Origin: Candidatus Avelusimicrobium aviculae
GTDB taxonomy: Bacteria > Elusimicrobiota > Elusimicrobia > Elusimicrobiales > Elusimicrobiaceae
Assembly: GCA_944324655.1 (NCBI GenBank)
Contig: CALUXF010000018.1
Span: 1 to 33,127, forward strand
DNA: 33,127 nucleotides
Reading direction: 5' to 3'
Position numbers and translations under genes: made by a program. The notes beneath the pieces were generated by a model. It ran no database searches. It saw only the letters and a program-made list of their open reading frames with translations, and was not told the DNA's origin. Below, piece after piece: positions 22,509-30,812 of the stretch (positions are counted from its first letter, which is position 1; each line of letters begins with the position of its first letter).

Positions 22509-23699
22509 ATGGCAAAGGAAAAATTTTCCAGAAGCAAACCGCACGTTAACGTCGGTACCATTGGCCACGTAGACCACGGTAAGACCACGTTAACCACCGC
22601 TATCACCAAAGTGTTGGCCAAAGAAGGCAAAGCCAAAGCCATGGCTTATAGCGATATCGCCAAAGGCGGCGTAGTCCGCGACGCTTCCAAGATCGTAACC
22701 GTCGCCGTTTCCCACGTGGAATACGAAACCGATAACAGACACTACGCTCATATCGACTGCCCCGGCCACGCCGATTACATTAAAAACATGATCACCGGTG
22801 CCGCCCAGATGGACGGTGCTATCTTGGTGGTTTCCGCTGTTGACGGCCCGATGCCTCAGACCCGCGAACACGTGCTCTTGGCCAAACAGGTAAACGTACC
22901 GCGGTTAGTGGTATTCCTCAACAAAGTGGACCTCGTAGACGATAAAGATTTGTTGGATTTGGTGGAAGAAGAAATCCGCGATTTGCTGGGCAAATATGAA
23001 TTTGACCGCGACAACACCCCGATCGTACGCGGCAGCGCTTTGAAAGCTATCGAAGAAGATCAAAGCGAATTGGGTGAGCCCTCTATCCACAAATTGATGG
23101 AAGCTTTGGATACCTGGATTCCTGAACCGAAACGCGATACCGATAAACCGTTCTTGATGGCTGTAGAAGACGTATTCTCCATCACCGGCCGCGGTACCGT
23201 AGCCACCGGCAGAATTGAACGCGGCAAGGTGCACGTGGGTGATCCGTTGGAAATCATCGGTTTCCGCGACACCATGAACACCGTAGCCACCGGTATTGAA
23301 ATGTTCCGCAAATTGCTGGACGAAGGTATCGCCGGCGATAACGTAGGTATCTTGTTGCGCGGTATTGAAAAAACCCAGGTTGAAAGAGGCCAGGTATTGG
23401 CTGCTCCCAAATCTGTAACCCCGCACAAACATTTCATCGGGCAAGTTTACATCTTGAAGAAAGAAGAAGGCGGCCGCCACACCCCGCTGACCCCTGGTTA
23501 TAAACCGCAGTTCTACTTGAGAACCACGGACGTAACCGGTGAACTTACTTTCAAACAAGACATGATCATGCCCGGCGACAACGCCGAAATTGAAGTGAAA
23601 CTCATCACTCCCGTAGCCATGGAAGAAGGCTTGCGCTTCGCCATCCGCGAAGGCGGCCATACCGTAGGCGCCGGCGTCGTCACCAAGATTATTGAGTAG
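22509..23699 (+). CDS. tuf: Elongation factor Tu with divergent switch I
   Basis: 396 residues. EF-Tu is the GTPase that brings aminoacyl-tRNA to the ribosome. Seen: G1 GHVDHGKT (19-26), G3 DCPGHADY with His87, G4 NKVD, G5 GSALK, then the two beta-barrel domains ([16 protein letters not shown] and the final [14 protein letters not shown]). The effector loop is odd: the usual PEExxRGITI is replaced by [13 protein letters not shown] (53-65), although the Mg-binding-type Thr (T64) is kept. AGGAGA lies before the ATG. Codon use is the most biased in the window, as expected for a highly expressed gene. It follows two tRNA-Thr genes and leads to rpmG, tRNA-Trp, secE and nusG. Confidence 0.96.
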   Translation: MAKEKFSRSKPHVNVGTIGHVDHGKTTLTTAITKVLAKEGKAKAMAYSDIAKGGVVRDASKIVTVAVSHVEYETDNRHYAHIDCPGHADYIKNMITGAAQMDGAILVVSAVDGPMPQTREHVLLAKQVNVPRLVVFLNKVDLVDDKDLLDLVEEEIRDLLGKYEFDRDNTPIVRGSALKAIEEDQSELGEPSIHKLMEALDTWIPEPKRDTDKPFLMAVEDVFSITGRGTVATGRIERGKVHVGDPLEIIGFRDTMNTVATGIEMFRKLLDEGIAGDNVGILLRGIEKTQVERGQVLAAPKSVTPHKHFIGQVYILKKEEGGRHTPLTPGYKPQFYLRTTDVTGELTFKQDMIMPGDNAEIEVKLITPVAMEEGLRFAIREGGHTVGAGVVTKIIE

Positions 23700-23720
23700 T
23701 AAAATTGTTTAGTTCACTGT

Positions 23721-23752
23721 TGCAGGGACATTGGTAACACAATGTCCCTGCA
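23721..23752 (+). promoter_or_regulatory. Perfect hairpin after tuf
   Basis: A 13-base-pair perfect stem (TGCAGGGACATTG with CAATGTCCCTGCA) closes a six-base loop 22 bases after the tuf stop. No T-run follows, so it is not a standard intrinsic terminator. It may be an mRNA processing site or 3' stabiliser between tuf and rpmG. Confidence 0.6.
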
Positions 23753-23778
23753 GATATCCTTAAAAGTGAACTTCATGC

Positions 23779-23793
23779 GGGGGCAAAGCCCCC
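23779..23793 (+). promoter_or_regulatory. GC hairpin before rpmG
   Basis: GGGGGC-AAA-GCCCCC forms a six-pair stem with a tight three-base loop, 23 bases before the rpmG ATG. There is no T-run. It may act as a transcript-stability or regulatory element together with the hairpin upstream. Confidence 0.4.
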
Positions 23794-23815
23794 AGACTAT
23801 CTAAGGAAAATTAAG

Positions 23816-23974
23816 ATGGCAACTGAAAGAATCACCATTGCGCTGGCCTGCACGGAATGCAAAAACAAGAATTACTATCAGGTCCGCGGCAAAAAGAAAG
23901 AATATAAGCTGGAACTGAACAAGTTCTGCAAAAAGTGCGGCAAGAGCACCAAGCACAAAGAAAGCAAGGCTTAA
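23816..23974 (+). CDS. rpmG: 50S ribosomal protein L33
   Basis: 52 residues, normal for L33. Seen: the ITIALACTECKNKNYY start, and two CxxC pairs (CTEC, CKKC) that mark the zinc-binding form, with a Lys-rich tail. A Shine-Dalgarno-like AAGGAAAA lies about ten bases upstream. The gene sits between tuf and tRNA-Trp, its usual place in many bacteria. Confidence 0.96.
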   Translation: MATERITIALACTECKNKNYYQVRGKKKEYKLELNKFCKKCGKSTKHKESKA

Positions 23975-23981
23975 TTTTAGT

Positions 23982-24056
23982 GGGAGCGTCGGTTAACTGG
24001 TAAACCACCGGTCTCCAAAACCGGGACTGAAGGTTCGAGTCCTTCCGCTCCTGCCA
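23982..24056 (+). tRNA. tRNA-Trp (CCA)
   Basis: 75 bases with the 3' CCA encoded, unlike the other tRNAs here. The acceptor GGGAGCG pairs with CGCTCCT (first pair G-U), the anticodon stem CCGGT/ACCGG encloses CTCCAAA, giving CCA. It lies seven bases after rpmG. Confidence 0.95.
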
Positions 24057-24084
24057 GTTTTATTTAAGAACAACGGATAACTTT

Positions 24085-24273
24085 ATGAACAAAGCAATCA
24101 GTTTTCTGAAGCAATCGGTAGCCGAGCTTAAAAAATCCACCTGGCTGACGCGCAAAGAAGTAGTGCAGTCCACCATTTTGGTAGCCATAGTGGTGGCTAT
24201 TTTAGCCGCGTACGTCAGCATTATAGACTTTGGCCTTACCAAAGTGCTGGGGCTCATCGTTGGAGGACGCTAA
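24085..24273 (+). CDS. secE: Preprotein translocase subunit SecE
   Basis: 62 residues, the short single-membrane-span form. SecE clamps SecY in the inner-membrane translocon. Seen: the amphipathic helix with SVAELKKSTWLTRKEVVQST (11-30) and one TM (31-55). Its stop overlaps the nusG start by one base (TAATG), so the two are coupled, the standard secE-nusG pair. Confidence 0.95.
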   Translation: MNKAISFLKQSVAELKKSTWLTRKEVVQSTILVAIVVAILAAYVSIIDFGLTKVLGLIVGGR

Positions 24274-24806
24274 TGTCTGAAGAAAAATGCTGGTACGTCG
24301 TGCATACCCAAACCGGTCATGAAGACAAAGTAAGAGAAAAAATTCTCTTAAATGTGGATTCCCAAAACTTTGGGGACCGCATCTTTAACGTTTTGGTTCC
24401 TACCGAAGAAGTAGTAGAAGTAAAACAAAACAAGAAAATCTTACGCAAACGCAAATTCTTCCCCGGTTATGTGTTGGTGCAGATGTTGTTAACCAGCGAA
24501 GCATACTGGTTTATCCGCAATATCAGCGGCGTTACCGGCTTTTTGGGTGATCCCAACCCGGTTCCGTTGCCGGAAGAAGAAATTGCCGGTATTGTGGAAC
24601 TGACCGATAATACCAGCGGCAAACCGAAACACATGGTAGAATTTGAACGCGGCGAAAGCGTACGCATTACCGAAGGCCCGTTCAAGCACTTTATTGGCGT
24701 GGTGGAAGAAGTAAACGAGCAAAGAAACAAACTGAAAGTGATGGTAACCGTGTTTGACCGCGCCACCCCTGTGGAAGTAGATTTCCTGCAGGTGGAGAAA
24801 AACTAG
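24273..24806 (+). CDS. nusG: Transcription termination/antitermination factor NusG
   Basis: 177 residues. NusG binds RNA polymerase through its N-terminal domain and ribosome S10 or Rho through the KOW domain. Seen: WYVVHTQTGHEDKVREKI (7-24), RKFFPGYVLVQM, the VTGFLGDPNPVPL segment and the C-terminal KOW domain (GESVRITEGPFKHFIGVVEE). GGAGG inside the end of secE serves as its Shine-Dalgarno. It leads directly to rplK. Confidence 0.96.
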   Translation: MSEEKCWYVVHTQTGHEDKVREKILLNVDSQNFGDRIFNVLVPTEEVVEVKQNKKILRKRKFFPGYVLVQMLLTSEAYWFIRNISGVTGFLGDPNPVPLPEEEIAGIVELTDNTSGKPKHMVEFERGESVRITEGPFKHFIGVVEEVNEQRNKLKVMVTVFDRATPVEVDFLQVEKN

Positions 24807-24847
24807 TTTTACCGCAGTAAGCAGTAAAAATATGGAGTAACAAAAAA

Positions 24848-25282
24848 ATGGCAAAAGAGAAAAAAATTAAAGGATACATTAAATTGCAGATTCCTGCCGG
24901 TGCTGCCAACCCGGCCCCGCCTGTGGGGCCTGCTTTGGGTCAGCATGGCGTGAACATTATGGAGTTCTGCAAACAGTTCAACGCCAAAACGGCTAAATTG
25001 GAAAAAGGGGTAAAGATTCCGGTCGTTATCACTGTGTATGAAGACCGCTCTTTTACTTTCATCACCAAAATGCCGCCCATGGCTGTACTTATTGTAAAAG
25101 AACTCGGCGTGGCCAAAGGTTCCGGCCAGCCCCACAAAGACAAAGTAGGCAAGATTACCCAAGCGCAGTGCGAAAAAATCGCCGCGCAGAAATTGCCTGA
25201 CTTAAACACCAAAGACATCAAACAAGCCGCGGAAATGGTAAAAGGCACCTGCCGCAGCATGGGTGTTGACGTAGTAAAATAA
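24848..25282 (+). CDS. rplK: 50S ribosomal protein L11
   Basis: 144 residues, normal length. L11 forms the base of the GTPase-associated centre with 23S rRNA. Seen: [20 protein letters not shown] (about 11-30), [12 protein letters not shown], and the C-terminal rRNA-binding part with [14 protein letters not shown] and [14 protein letters not shown] precedes the ATG. It lies 41 bases after nusG and 58 before rplA. Confidence 0.97.
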   Translation: MAKEKKIKGYIKLQIPAGAANPAPPVGPALGQHGVNIMEFCKQFNAKTAKLEKGVKIPVVITVYEDRSFTFITKMPPMAVLIVKELGVAKGSGQPHKDKVGKITQAQCEKIAAQKLPDLNTKDIKQAAEMVKGTCRSMGVDVVK

Positions 25283-25340
25283 ATTTTGAAGGTAAAAGGG
25301 AGGGCCGTCCCGGCCCGCTTGTACCTAAAGGAGATTTTAA

Positions 25341-26015
25341 ATGGGAAAAAGAATTGAAGCAGCTAGAAAAGCATATGATAAAGCCAAAGTATATACCTTG
25401 GCGGAAGCCGCTCAAATCGTAAAAGACAATGCCAAAGCCAAATTTGACGAAACCGTTGAATTGCACGTCAGCTTAGGTATTGATACGAAAAAAGCGGACC
25501 AAATGGTTCGTGCTGCCGTAGTATTGCCGCATGGTACGGGCAAAACCAAACGCATTGCCGTTATTGCCAAGGGCGAACACGCCCAAGAAGCCCAAAAGGC
25601 CGGTGCCGACCGCGTAGGCGCGGAAGACATTGTGGAAGAAGTAATGAAAGGCAAAATTGACTTTGACGTTTTAGTTGCCACCCCGGATACCATGAAAGAC
25701 TTGGCCAAAGCCGCCAAAGTGTTGGGCCCCCGCGGGCTAATGCCTACCCCCAAAACGGGTACCGTTACGTTTGACGTAGCCAACACAATTAAAGACTTAA
25801 AGGCCGGCCGCGTAGACTTTAAAGCCGACGCTTACGGTATCGTACACACCATTATTGGCAAGGCTTCTTTTGACGCCGCCAAATTGGCTGAAAATGCAAA
25901 AGCTGTGATGGACACGATCCTTCGTGTAAAACCGAACACCTCTAAGGGCGTTTATGTAAAGAGCGTTTCTTTAAGCTCCACCATGGGCCCCGGCGTGTTT
26001 GTAACCACCAAATAG
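25341..26015 (+). CDS. rplA: 50S ribosomal protein L1
   Basis: 224 residues, slightly short of the common 230-235. L1 forms the mobile stalk by the E site and often represses its own operon's translation. Seen: RIEAARKAYDKAKVYTLAEA at the start, VVLPHGTGKTKRIAV, ATPDTMKDLAKAAKVLGPRG, LMPTPKTGTVT, and SLSSTMGPGV at the end. AAAGGAGA precedes the ATG. A terminator follows at once: rplJ, rplL and rpoB, which usually come next, are not in the window. Confidence 0.97.
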   Translation: MGKRIEAARKAYDKAKVYTLAEAAQIVKDNAKAKFDETVELHVSLGIDTKKADQMVRAAVVLPHGTGKTKRIAVIAKGEHAQEAQKAGADRVGAEDIVEEVMKGKIDFDVLVATPDTMKDLAKAAKVLGPRGLMPTPKTGTVTFDVANTIKDLKAGRVDFKADAYGIVHTIIGKASFDAAKLAENAKAVMDTILRVKPNTSKGVYVKSVSLSSTMGPGVFVTTK

Positions 26016-26032
26016 TAACTCTCTTTTGCACT

Positions 26033-26059
26033 AAAACCCCTCCCGTAAGGAGGGGTTTT
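26033..26059 (+). terminator. Terminator after rplA
   Basis: AAAACCCCTCC (26033-26043) pairs with GGAGGGGTTTT (26049-26059) around a five-base loop, ending in T-rich sequence. It separates the ribosomal operon from the TIKI/ChaN-like array. Confidence 0.92.
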
Positions 26060-26208
26060 GTTATTTATAATAAACTAGCCCAATTTTGGATTATTTAACG
26101 GGATTTTTGTCACAGCGCCGCGTCTTTTCAAACAGTGTTTTAGGGCAGTACCATAAGACCCAGCGGTAGATGGGCCCAATGGCCCTGGCTGTATTTATAC
26201 AGATTATC

Positions 26209-26214
26209 TATCAT
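26209..26214 (+). promoter_or_regulatory. Possible -10 box of the TIKI/ChaN-like array
   Basis: TATCAT ends six bases before the ATG at 26221, in the same spacing as the birA and TIGR02757 boxes. No -35 box and no Shine-Dalgarno are seen, so the call is weak. Confidence 0.3.
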
Positions 26215-26220
26215 AATAAT

Positions 26221-27300
26221 ATGAGCCATTATAAAATAACTCCGTGCGGTATTAAAAAAGGATGTTGGCTGGCATTGGTATTTTATTTTAGTTGTTGTTC
26301 TTTTTTGTATGCGCAGGAGTGGGCCCAAATGCACAAAGTGTTAATGCGTCAAGGGGAAAATATGGCTAAAAATGGGATAAAAGCACAAAAAGAGCTAGCC
26401 CGTACCTATGCCGCTATAGATGCGGTAGCCCCGTTTATGCATTTTTCTTCCCAAGATATCTTGCCCTGGAGTTTTAGGGTGCAGGCCCGGGCGGATAACG
26501 CGTTTGAACAAGCGGCCGTTTTGCGCAACAACCGGTTGGAATTGGCGGCCCGCCTGCTTGTGGACCATGCGGTACGCCGCATGCGCGCGCAGCATAAGGA
26601 AATACAAGCCTCTTTGCGCTATGCGCGTTCGGCGGATTTAGTGTCTTTGATACCGTCGTCCGCCAAGTTTATTTTTCTGGGGGAAACGCATCATCAGCCT
26701 GTTATAGAGAAACAGATTTTGTATATTTTAGCGCGTTATCATAAACGCTATCCGGAAAAGAAAATCATGTTGCTTACGGAGTTTGTGTTAGATACCAATG
26801 TTTCCCTTTTGCCCAGAGAAATGGATGAACGTATTACCAGCAAAAGAAATTTTTTTAATTTGTTAATGAAGTGGCGTATTCCTGTTTTTGGGCTGGAGGA
26901 GCCTTTGGCGCATAGTCAGGCGGCCCATGAAATATTTACGGAAAAAACCGGTACGGCTTTTTTGTCTTCAACGGCTTTAGCCGTGCGTACGCGCAATCAA
27001 CATTGGGTAAAACAGATAAAAGCCATGCATGAAACCTACCCGGATATGGTATTTTTTATCTATGCCGGGCTGGGGCATACGGAATACAACCTTCCCGCTT
27101 CTGTGGCGGCGGCTTTCCCGGAGAAAGAAACCTTTGCGATAGATTTCTTTGTGGGCCGGCGTTCCCGTTTTACTCCTTTTGACAGAGCTTTTGGCGGTTT
27201 GTTTTCCGGCCCGGGGGTTTGGTATTGGAAGGACGCTAAATATGCGCGTTTGGCGGGGTTTGATGTAAGCGCCGTCCTTCCCGCTGGAGAGGTAAGATGA
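26221..27300 (+). CDS. Exported TIKI/ChaN-like protein, paralogue 3
   Basis: 359 residues. The signal peptide (about 1-31) ends FLYA before QEW. Family motifs: GETH (154-157) after KFIFL, TEF (186-188), GLEE, RN (258-259 region, RTRNQHW) and GLGH (283-286), with AGFD near the end. With paralogue 7 it forms a subtype sharing an NNRxxLAARxxxxHAxxR helix ahead of the core. The ATG at 26221 is chosen because upstream codons would add residues before the signal peptide. First gene of the five-gene array; its stop overlaps the next start by four bases (ATGA). Substrate unknown. Confidence 0.75.
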   Translation: MSHYKITPCGIKKGCWLALVFYFSCCSFLYAQEWAQMHKVLMRQGENMAKNGIKAQKELARTYAAIDAVAPFMHFSSQDILPWSFRVQARADNAFEQAAVLRNNRLELAARLLVDHAVRRMRAQHKEIQASLRYARSADLVSLIPSSAKFIFLGETHHQPVIEKQILYILARYHKRYPEKKIMLLTEFVLDTNVSLLPREMDERITSKRNFFNLLMKWRIPVFGLEEPLAHSQAAHEIFTEKTGTAFLSSTALAVRTRNQHWVKQIKAMHETYPDMVFFIYAGLGHTEYNLPASVAAAFPEKETFAIDFFVGRRSRFTPFDRAFGGLFSGPGVWYWKDAKYARLAGFDVSAVLPAGEVR

Positions 27301-28454
27301 AAAAGTGGTTTTTTATATTCTTATTATGTGCGGTGTTGTTCCCGGCTGAGGCGCATTCCCAAGCTGTTTGGAAAAAAGCTTTTTGGAAAAAAATCTTTTC
27401 CGCTGAAGAAGAATCCGCCCGCAGAGCTATCACCGTGAAACAAGCCAATAAATTGCTGCTGGAGCGTAAAAGGCTTTCTTTAAAGAAAGCGCAGCAGGTT
27501 TGCTTGGGGGAGATAGGGGAATGTATGCTGGATGGGGAGGCGCCTATTCACCGCATTAAAGGGTGGCCGTTTTCTTTTTCCCAATCCGGGCCGTATGAAG
27601 ATAACGAGCTGTTTCAAACTTTGTCCCGTTCCGCAAAGAGGAACTATTTTATAGCGGCGCATAACCGCGCCGTATCCAGAACGGCGGTCGCACGGAGAAA
27701 TGCGCTTAAACGAATGAATGAAGCCAAAGAAGATTTAATGAAAGGGTTTTATAGTCCAACCGCCGTATATCCGGGCAGAGAGCTGGTTTCCATCGTGCAG
27801 GAAAAACATAAATATATTTTTTTAGGGGAAACGCATGGGTTTCCCGTCATTCAGGAGGCCATAAAAGATTTTTTGCAAGAATATCGCCTCCGCTTTCCCA
27901 AGCGGAAAATAATTCTGCTAACGGAGTTTCTGCCCAACACGCAAACAGCCGCCTACCGTTGGAAATTGAGAAAATTCCCGCAATATTATTCCATTTGGCA
28001 AATAGCGGATATTCTTAAAATACCCGTGGTGGGGTTAGACCCTGTATGGCTGCTTAATAAAAATTTTCCTGTTATGTGGGTAAATAAACCCAATGGAACG
28101 ACGGAAAAAGAAAAGATGTGGTTTTCCCCTGAAGTGCTGCGTGTGCGCAATTTGATATGGAAAAAGGAGATAGACCGCTTGCGCTCCCAATATCCGGACG
28201 CCGTATTTATCTTTCATACGGGGGCAACCCACGTAACGTATACGGAATCTTTTTCTTTAAGCGTGTTGTTTCCTAAGGACGAAACTTTTGTGGCTACTTT
28301 CCAACCGTATGAAATTTATAATAATCAGCCTGCCCGGAGTGATTTGCTGGACGCGTTTAACCCGGAACAATTTGCGTCAAAACGTTTTATCGTATGGCCT
28401 AACCCGGATATGGCCCGTATTGCCGGGTTTGACGCGCGCTTTAAATTACAATAA
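27297..28454 (+). CDS. Exported TIKI/ChaN-like protein, paralogue 4
   Basis: 385 residues. The signal peptide (about 1-21) ends EAHS before QAVW. After a longer basic N-terminal region come GETH (177-180) following KYIFL, TEF (209-211), GLDP, RN (284-285) and GATH (309-312), then AGFD. It belongs with paralogues 5 and 6: a Trp-Lys-Lys start to the mature protein, an NYxxxxHNR helix near residue 115, and an extra stretch after the TEF motif (FPQYYSIWQIADIL). GGAGAGG lies before the ATG, inside the end of paralogue 3, so the two are coupled. Superfamily assignment is by motif only. Confidence 0.75.
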   Translation: MKKWFFIFLLCAVLFPAEAHSQAVWKKAFWKKIFSAEEESARRAITVKQANKLLLERKRLSLKKAQQVCLGEIGECMLDGEAPIHRIKGWPFSFSQSGPYEDNELFQTLSRSAKRNYFIAAHNRAVSRTAVARRNALKRMNEAKEDLMKGFYSPTAVYPGRELVSIVQEKHKYIFLGETHGFPVIQEAIKDFLQEYRLRFPKRKIILLTEFLPNTQTAAYRWKLRKFPQYYSIWQIADILKIPVVGLDPVWLLNKNFPVMWVNKPNGTTEKEKMWFSPEVLRVRNLIWKKEIDRLRSQYPDAVFIFHTGATHVTYTESFSLSVLFPKDETFVATFQPYEIYNNQPARSDLLDAFNPEQFASKRFIVWPNPDMARIAGFDARFKLQ

Positions 28455-28456
28455 CT

Positions 28457-29626
28457 ATGCATAAAATAACAAAATTATTTATTGTTTTGCTGCCCGTGTT
28501 TTCTTTGTTATTTTTTGATATAAGCTATGGGGAGCCCGGCCCATGGAAAAAGCTGTTGCCCGCTTATAAAAACTTTTTTAAAAAGAGCGCGGCTTCCCAG
28601 CGCGCCAAAGTACTGCAGCCCAAACAGATAGAAAAAATATTAAATAAAAGAGTATGGCGAGCGAATAAAAAAATCTATCATAAGGGCGGCCTGATAGAAA
28701 TAGGAGGGTTATTATTTGTTAATGAATACCCCTTGGTGTTTTTCAAGGAGTGGCAGCCGGAATTGGGCCAAGCCTTGTTTCAAGATCAACCTTGGCTGCT
28801 GGCTGCCGGACCGCGCGCTCAACAGAATTATGTTATTTCTTTGCATAACCGTTTAGCGGCTACTCTTCTTAAAGAACGCGCCCAATTAAGAAAAGACCTC
28901 CAAAAAAATTCAGCCAGATTGCAAAGTGAAATTCTCCCCCTGACCCAGGAACCTTTTGCCTTGCAAGCGGCTAAGAGGATTCCCCCTAATACCCAACAAA
29001 TTTTAATAGGAGAGGGACACGGCGTGGAGAAGATATCCCAAGAAATACTGTCTTTTATCCAGGCGGTGCAAGCCCGGAATCCAGGGCGGCAAATTGTCTA
29101 TCTGACGGAGTTTATCCCCCAAAATGTAGACCTTGATTATTTATTGTCTATTATGCGTCTGTTGCCAAAAGATGCTCATTATTATCATATTTTTGATTGG
29201 CTGAAGCGTTGCGATATTCCCATTATAGGGCTGGAGCCCAGTTGGGTATGGATGTTCCAACCCCCGCAAGTATCTGTGGGAAACTTATTTCAACTAAAAC
29301 CATACGAAGTGTCTTTGTGGGAGAGTTTAGGCGGCGTTTATTTGCGCAACCAATCCTGGCTGCGGGTAATAGCCTCCGCCCGAAAGAGCTATCCCCATGC
29401 GTTGTTTATTATTCACGCCGGCTATGGACATACAGACTATAACGCCCCGTTTAATATATCCAAGATGTTTGCCCCCCAGGAAACATTTGTATTAAGAGTA
29501 TTGAAAAACGAGGGAAGTATATTTCATGCCTTTTCCGGCGGTAAATATAGTTACCCGCTGTTGGGTTGGAAAGACAAACAACTGGCCTATTTGGCGGGCT
29601 GTGACGCGCAAATAAAGGTGGATTAA
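28457..29626 (+). CDS. Exported TIKI/ChaN-like protein, paralogue 5
   Basis: 389 residues, the longest of the family. The signal peptide (about 1-25) ends SYG before EPGPW. Motifs: GEGH (185-188) after QQILI, TEF (217-219), GLEP, RN (297-298) and GYGH (322-325); the usual AGFD tail reads AGCD here. It shares NYVISLHNRLAA exactly in style with paralogue 6 (NYLVSLHNRLAA), pointing to duplication between them. It starts two bases after paralogue 4 with no separate Shine-Dalgarno, so translation probably depends on the upstream gene. Confidence 0.75.
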   Translation: MHKITKLFIVLLPVFSLLFFDISYGEPGPWKKLLPAYKNFFKKSAASQRAKVLQPKQIEKILNKRVWRANKKIYHKGGLIEIGGLLFVNEYPLVFFKEWQPELGQALFQDQPWLLAAGPRAQQNYVISLHNRLAATLLKERAQLRKDLQKNSARLQSEILPLTQEPFALQAAKRIPPNTQQILIGEGHGVEKISQEILSFIQAVQARNPGRQIVYLTEFIPQNVDLDYLLSIMRLLPKDAHYYHIFDWLKRCDIPIIGLEPSWVWMFQPPQVSVGNLFQLKPYEVSLWESLGGVYLRNQSWLRVIASARKSYPHALFIIHAGYGHTDYNAPFNISKMFAPQETFVLRVLKNEGSIFHAFSGGKYSYPLLGWKDKQLAYLAGCDAQIKVD

Positions 29627-29656
29627 GCCTTGTTTATATAGAAGAGAAAAGAAAAA

Positions 29657-30811
29657 ATGCAGAAAAAATGGATTTTTTTATTTGTTGTTTGTCTGTTCAC
29701 GCTCCCCGCATTAGGGCAAGCGCAGGGCTCGTTTTGGAAAAAGCTTTCTCTTTATTATAAGCGCGGAGAAGCAAAGTCTCAATCGTTCCAACGCGGCCAA
29801 GTGTTAAAAAGGTCTTCTTTAAAACAAATTTTGTTGGAGCGGGCAAAAAAATCGCGAGAGAGATTCTATCTCAAAACCCCGGCGGACCAGCTGCCTCTTT
29901 TAGTGGATGATACGGAGATGCCGGCCGTGGATGTTGATAATTGGACGGACCAACTGTCTGGCATGTTGTATCAAAGATACCCCTCCTTAAAGAAAGCTTC
30001 CGATACGTCTTTTAAAAATTATTTGGTCTCTTTGCACAACCGCTTAGCGGCGGGAACGGTTCAGCGGCGCAAACAAATTCGGGCGGATATACGGGCCAAC
30101 GTACGGCAACTGATGGAAAAACGGGAAGTGTTTTCTGCTGGAAATATTCCCCGGCAGGCGGCCGCTATGGTCTCTCCTCAAGTCAAACAAATCTTAATAG
30201 GGGAGGAACACAATTCGCAACAAGTGTCTTTTGCCGTGTTGGATTTTATAAAAGAAATCCAGGCCCGGGATCCCAAACGTCCTATTATTTATTTTACGGA
30301 AATGCTTCCGCGGGATTCCTGCGTAGCCGCCACCCTGCTGCTGATGCATGTTTCCGGACAAGATAAGAATTACTACGATATTTTTTCTTGGCTGTATCAT
30401 AATGGGGTGGGCATTAAAGGGTTGGAAATTGAGGAAATTTGGTCAGAGGCGGATATTCTTTTGCAAGATGCCCAAGGGCAACTATATCCCGTTCCGTTAT
30501 GGAAGAGTTTAAGCGGCATTTATTTGCGTAATACGGCGTGGCTGCAAACCATTCAAAATTACCGCAAAAAATATCCCGAGGCTTTATTTATTATTCATGC
30601 CGGGGCATGGCATACGGGGTATATCATGCCGTTTAGTTTGGCCAATGCGTTTAACCCAACAGAAACATTTGTGGTCCATTTTATAGCTTCCCGCTCTGCT
30701 TTGTTGGATATTTTATCAGATAATCAGGTGCGAGCGCCGGTATTGGCGTGGAAAGATAAAAATTTAGCCCATATAGCGGGTTTTGACGTGCAAATAACAA
30801 CGGGCTTATAG
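29657..30811 (+). CDS. Exported TIKI/ChaN-like protein, paralogue 6
   Basis: 384 residues. The signal peptide (about 1-22) ends ALGQA before QGSFW. Motifs: GEEH (182-185) after KQILI, TEM (214-216; TEF in the others), GLEI, RN (291-292) and GAWH (316-319), with AGFD near the end. Closest to paralogue 5. It lies 30 bases after paralogue 5, the widest gap in the array, with a purine-rich GAAGAGAAAAG upstream of the ATG. The His and Glu of the putative active site are kept despite divergence elsewhere. Confidence 0.75.
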   Translation: MQKKWIFLFVVCLFTLPALGQAQGSFWKKLSLYYKRGEAKSQSFQRGQVLKRSSLKQILLERAKKSRERFYLKTPADQLPLLVDDTEMPAVDVDNWTDQLSGMLYQRYPSLKKASDTSFKNYLVSLHNRLAAGTVQRRKQIRADIRANVRQLMEKREVFSAGNIPRQAAAMVSPQVKQILIGEEHNSQQVSFAVLDFIKEIQARDPKRPIIYFTEMLPRDSCVAATLLLMHVSGQDKNYYDIFSWLYHNGVGIKGLEIEEIWSEADILLQDAQGQLYPVPLWKSLSGIYLRNTAWLQTIQNYRKKYPEALFIIHAGAWHTGYIMPFSLANAFNPTETFVVHFIASRSALLDILSDNQVRAPVLAWKDKNLAHIAGFDVQITTGL

Positions 30812-30812
30812 T

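Noticed and set aside
22039-22577. Two minus-strand open frames sharing the string AGSGNRTHDLFLTMEMLYRLSYPS
   Set aside because: The shared string is the antisense translation of the two identical tRNA-Thr genes, a common misannotation, not a repeated protein.
22905-23660. Long minus-strand open frame of 251 codons opposite tuf
   Set aside because: It is a shadow of the strongly biased tuf codons; composition is unlike a real protein (rich in Phe, His, Gly), and no ribosome binding site is present.
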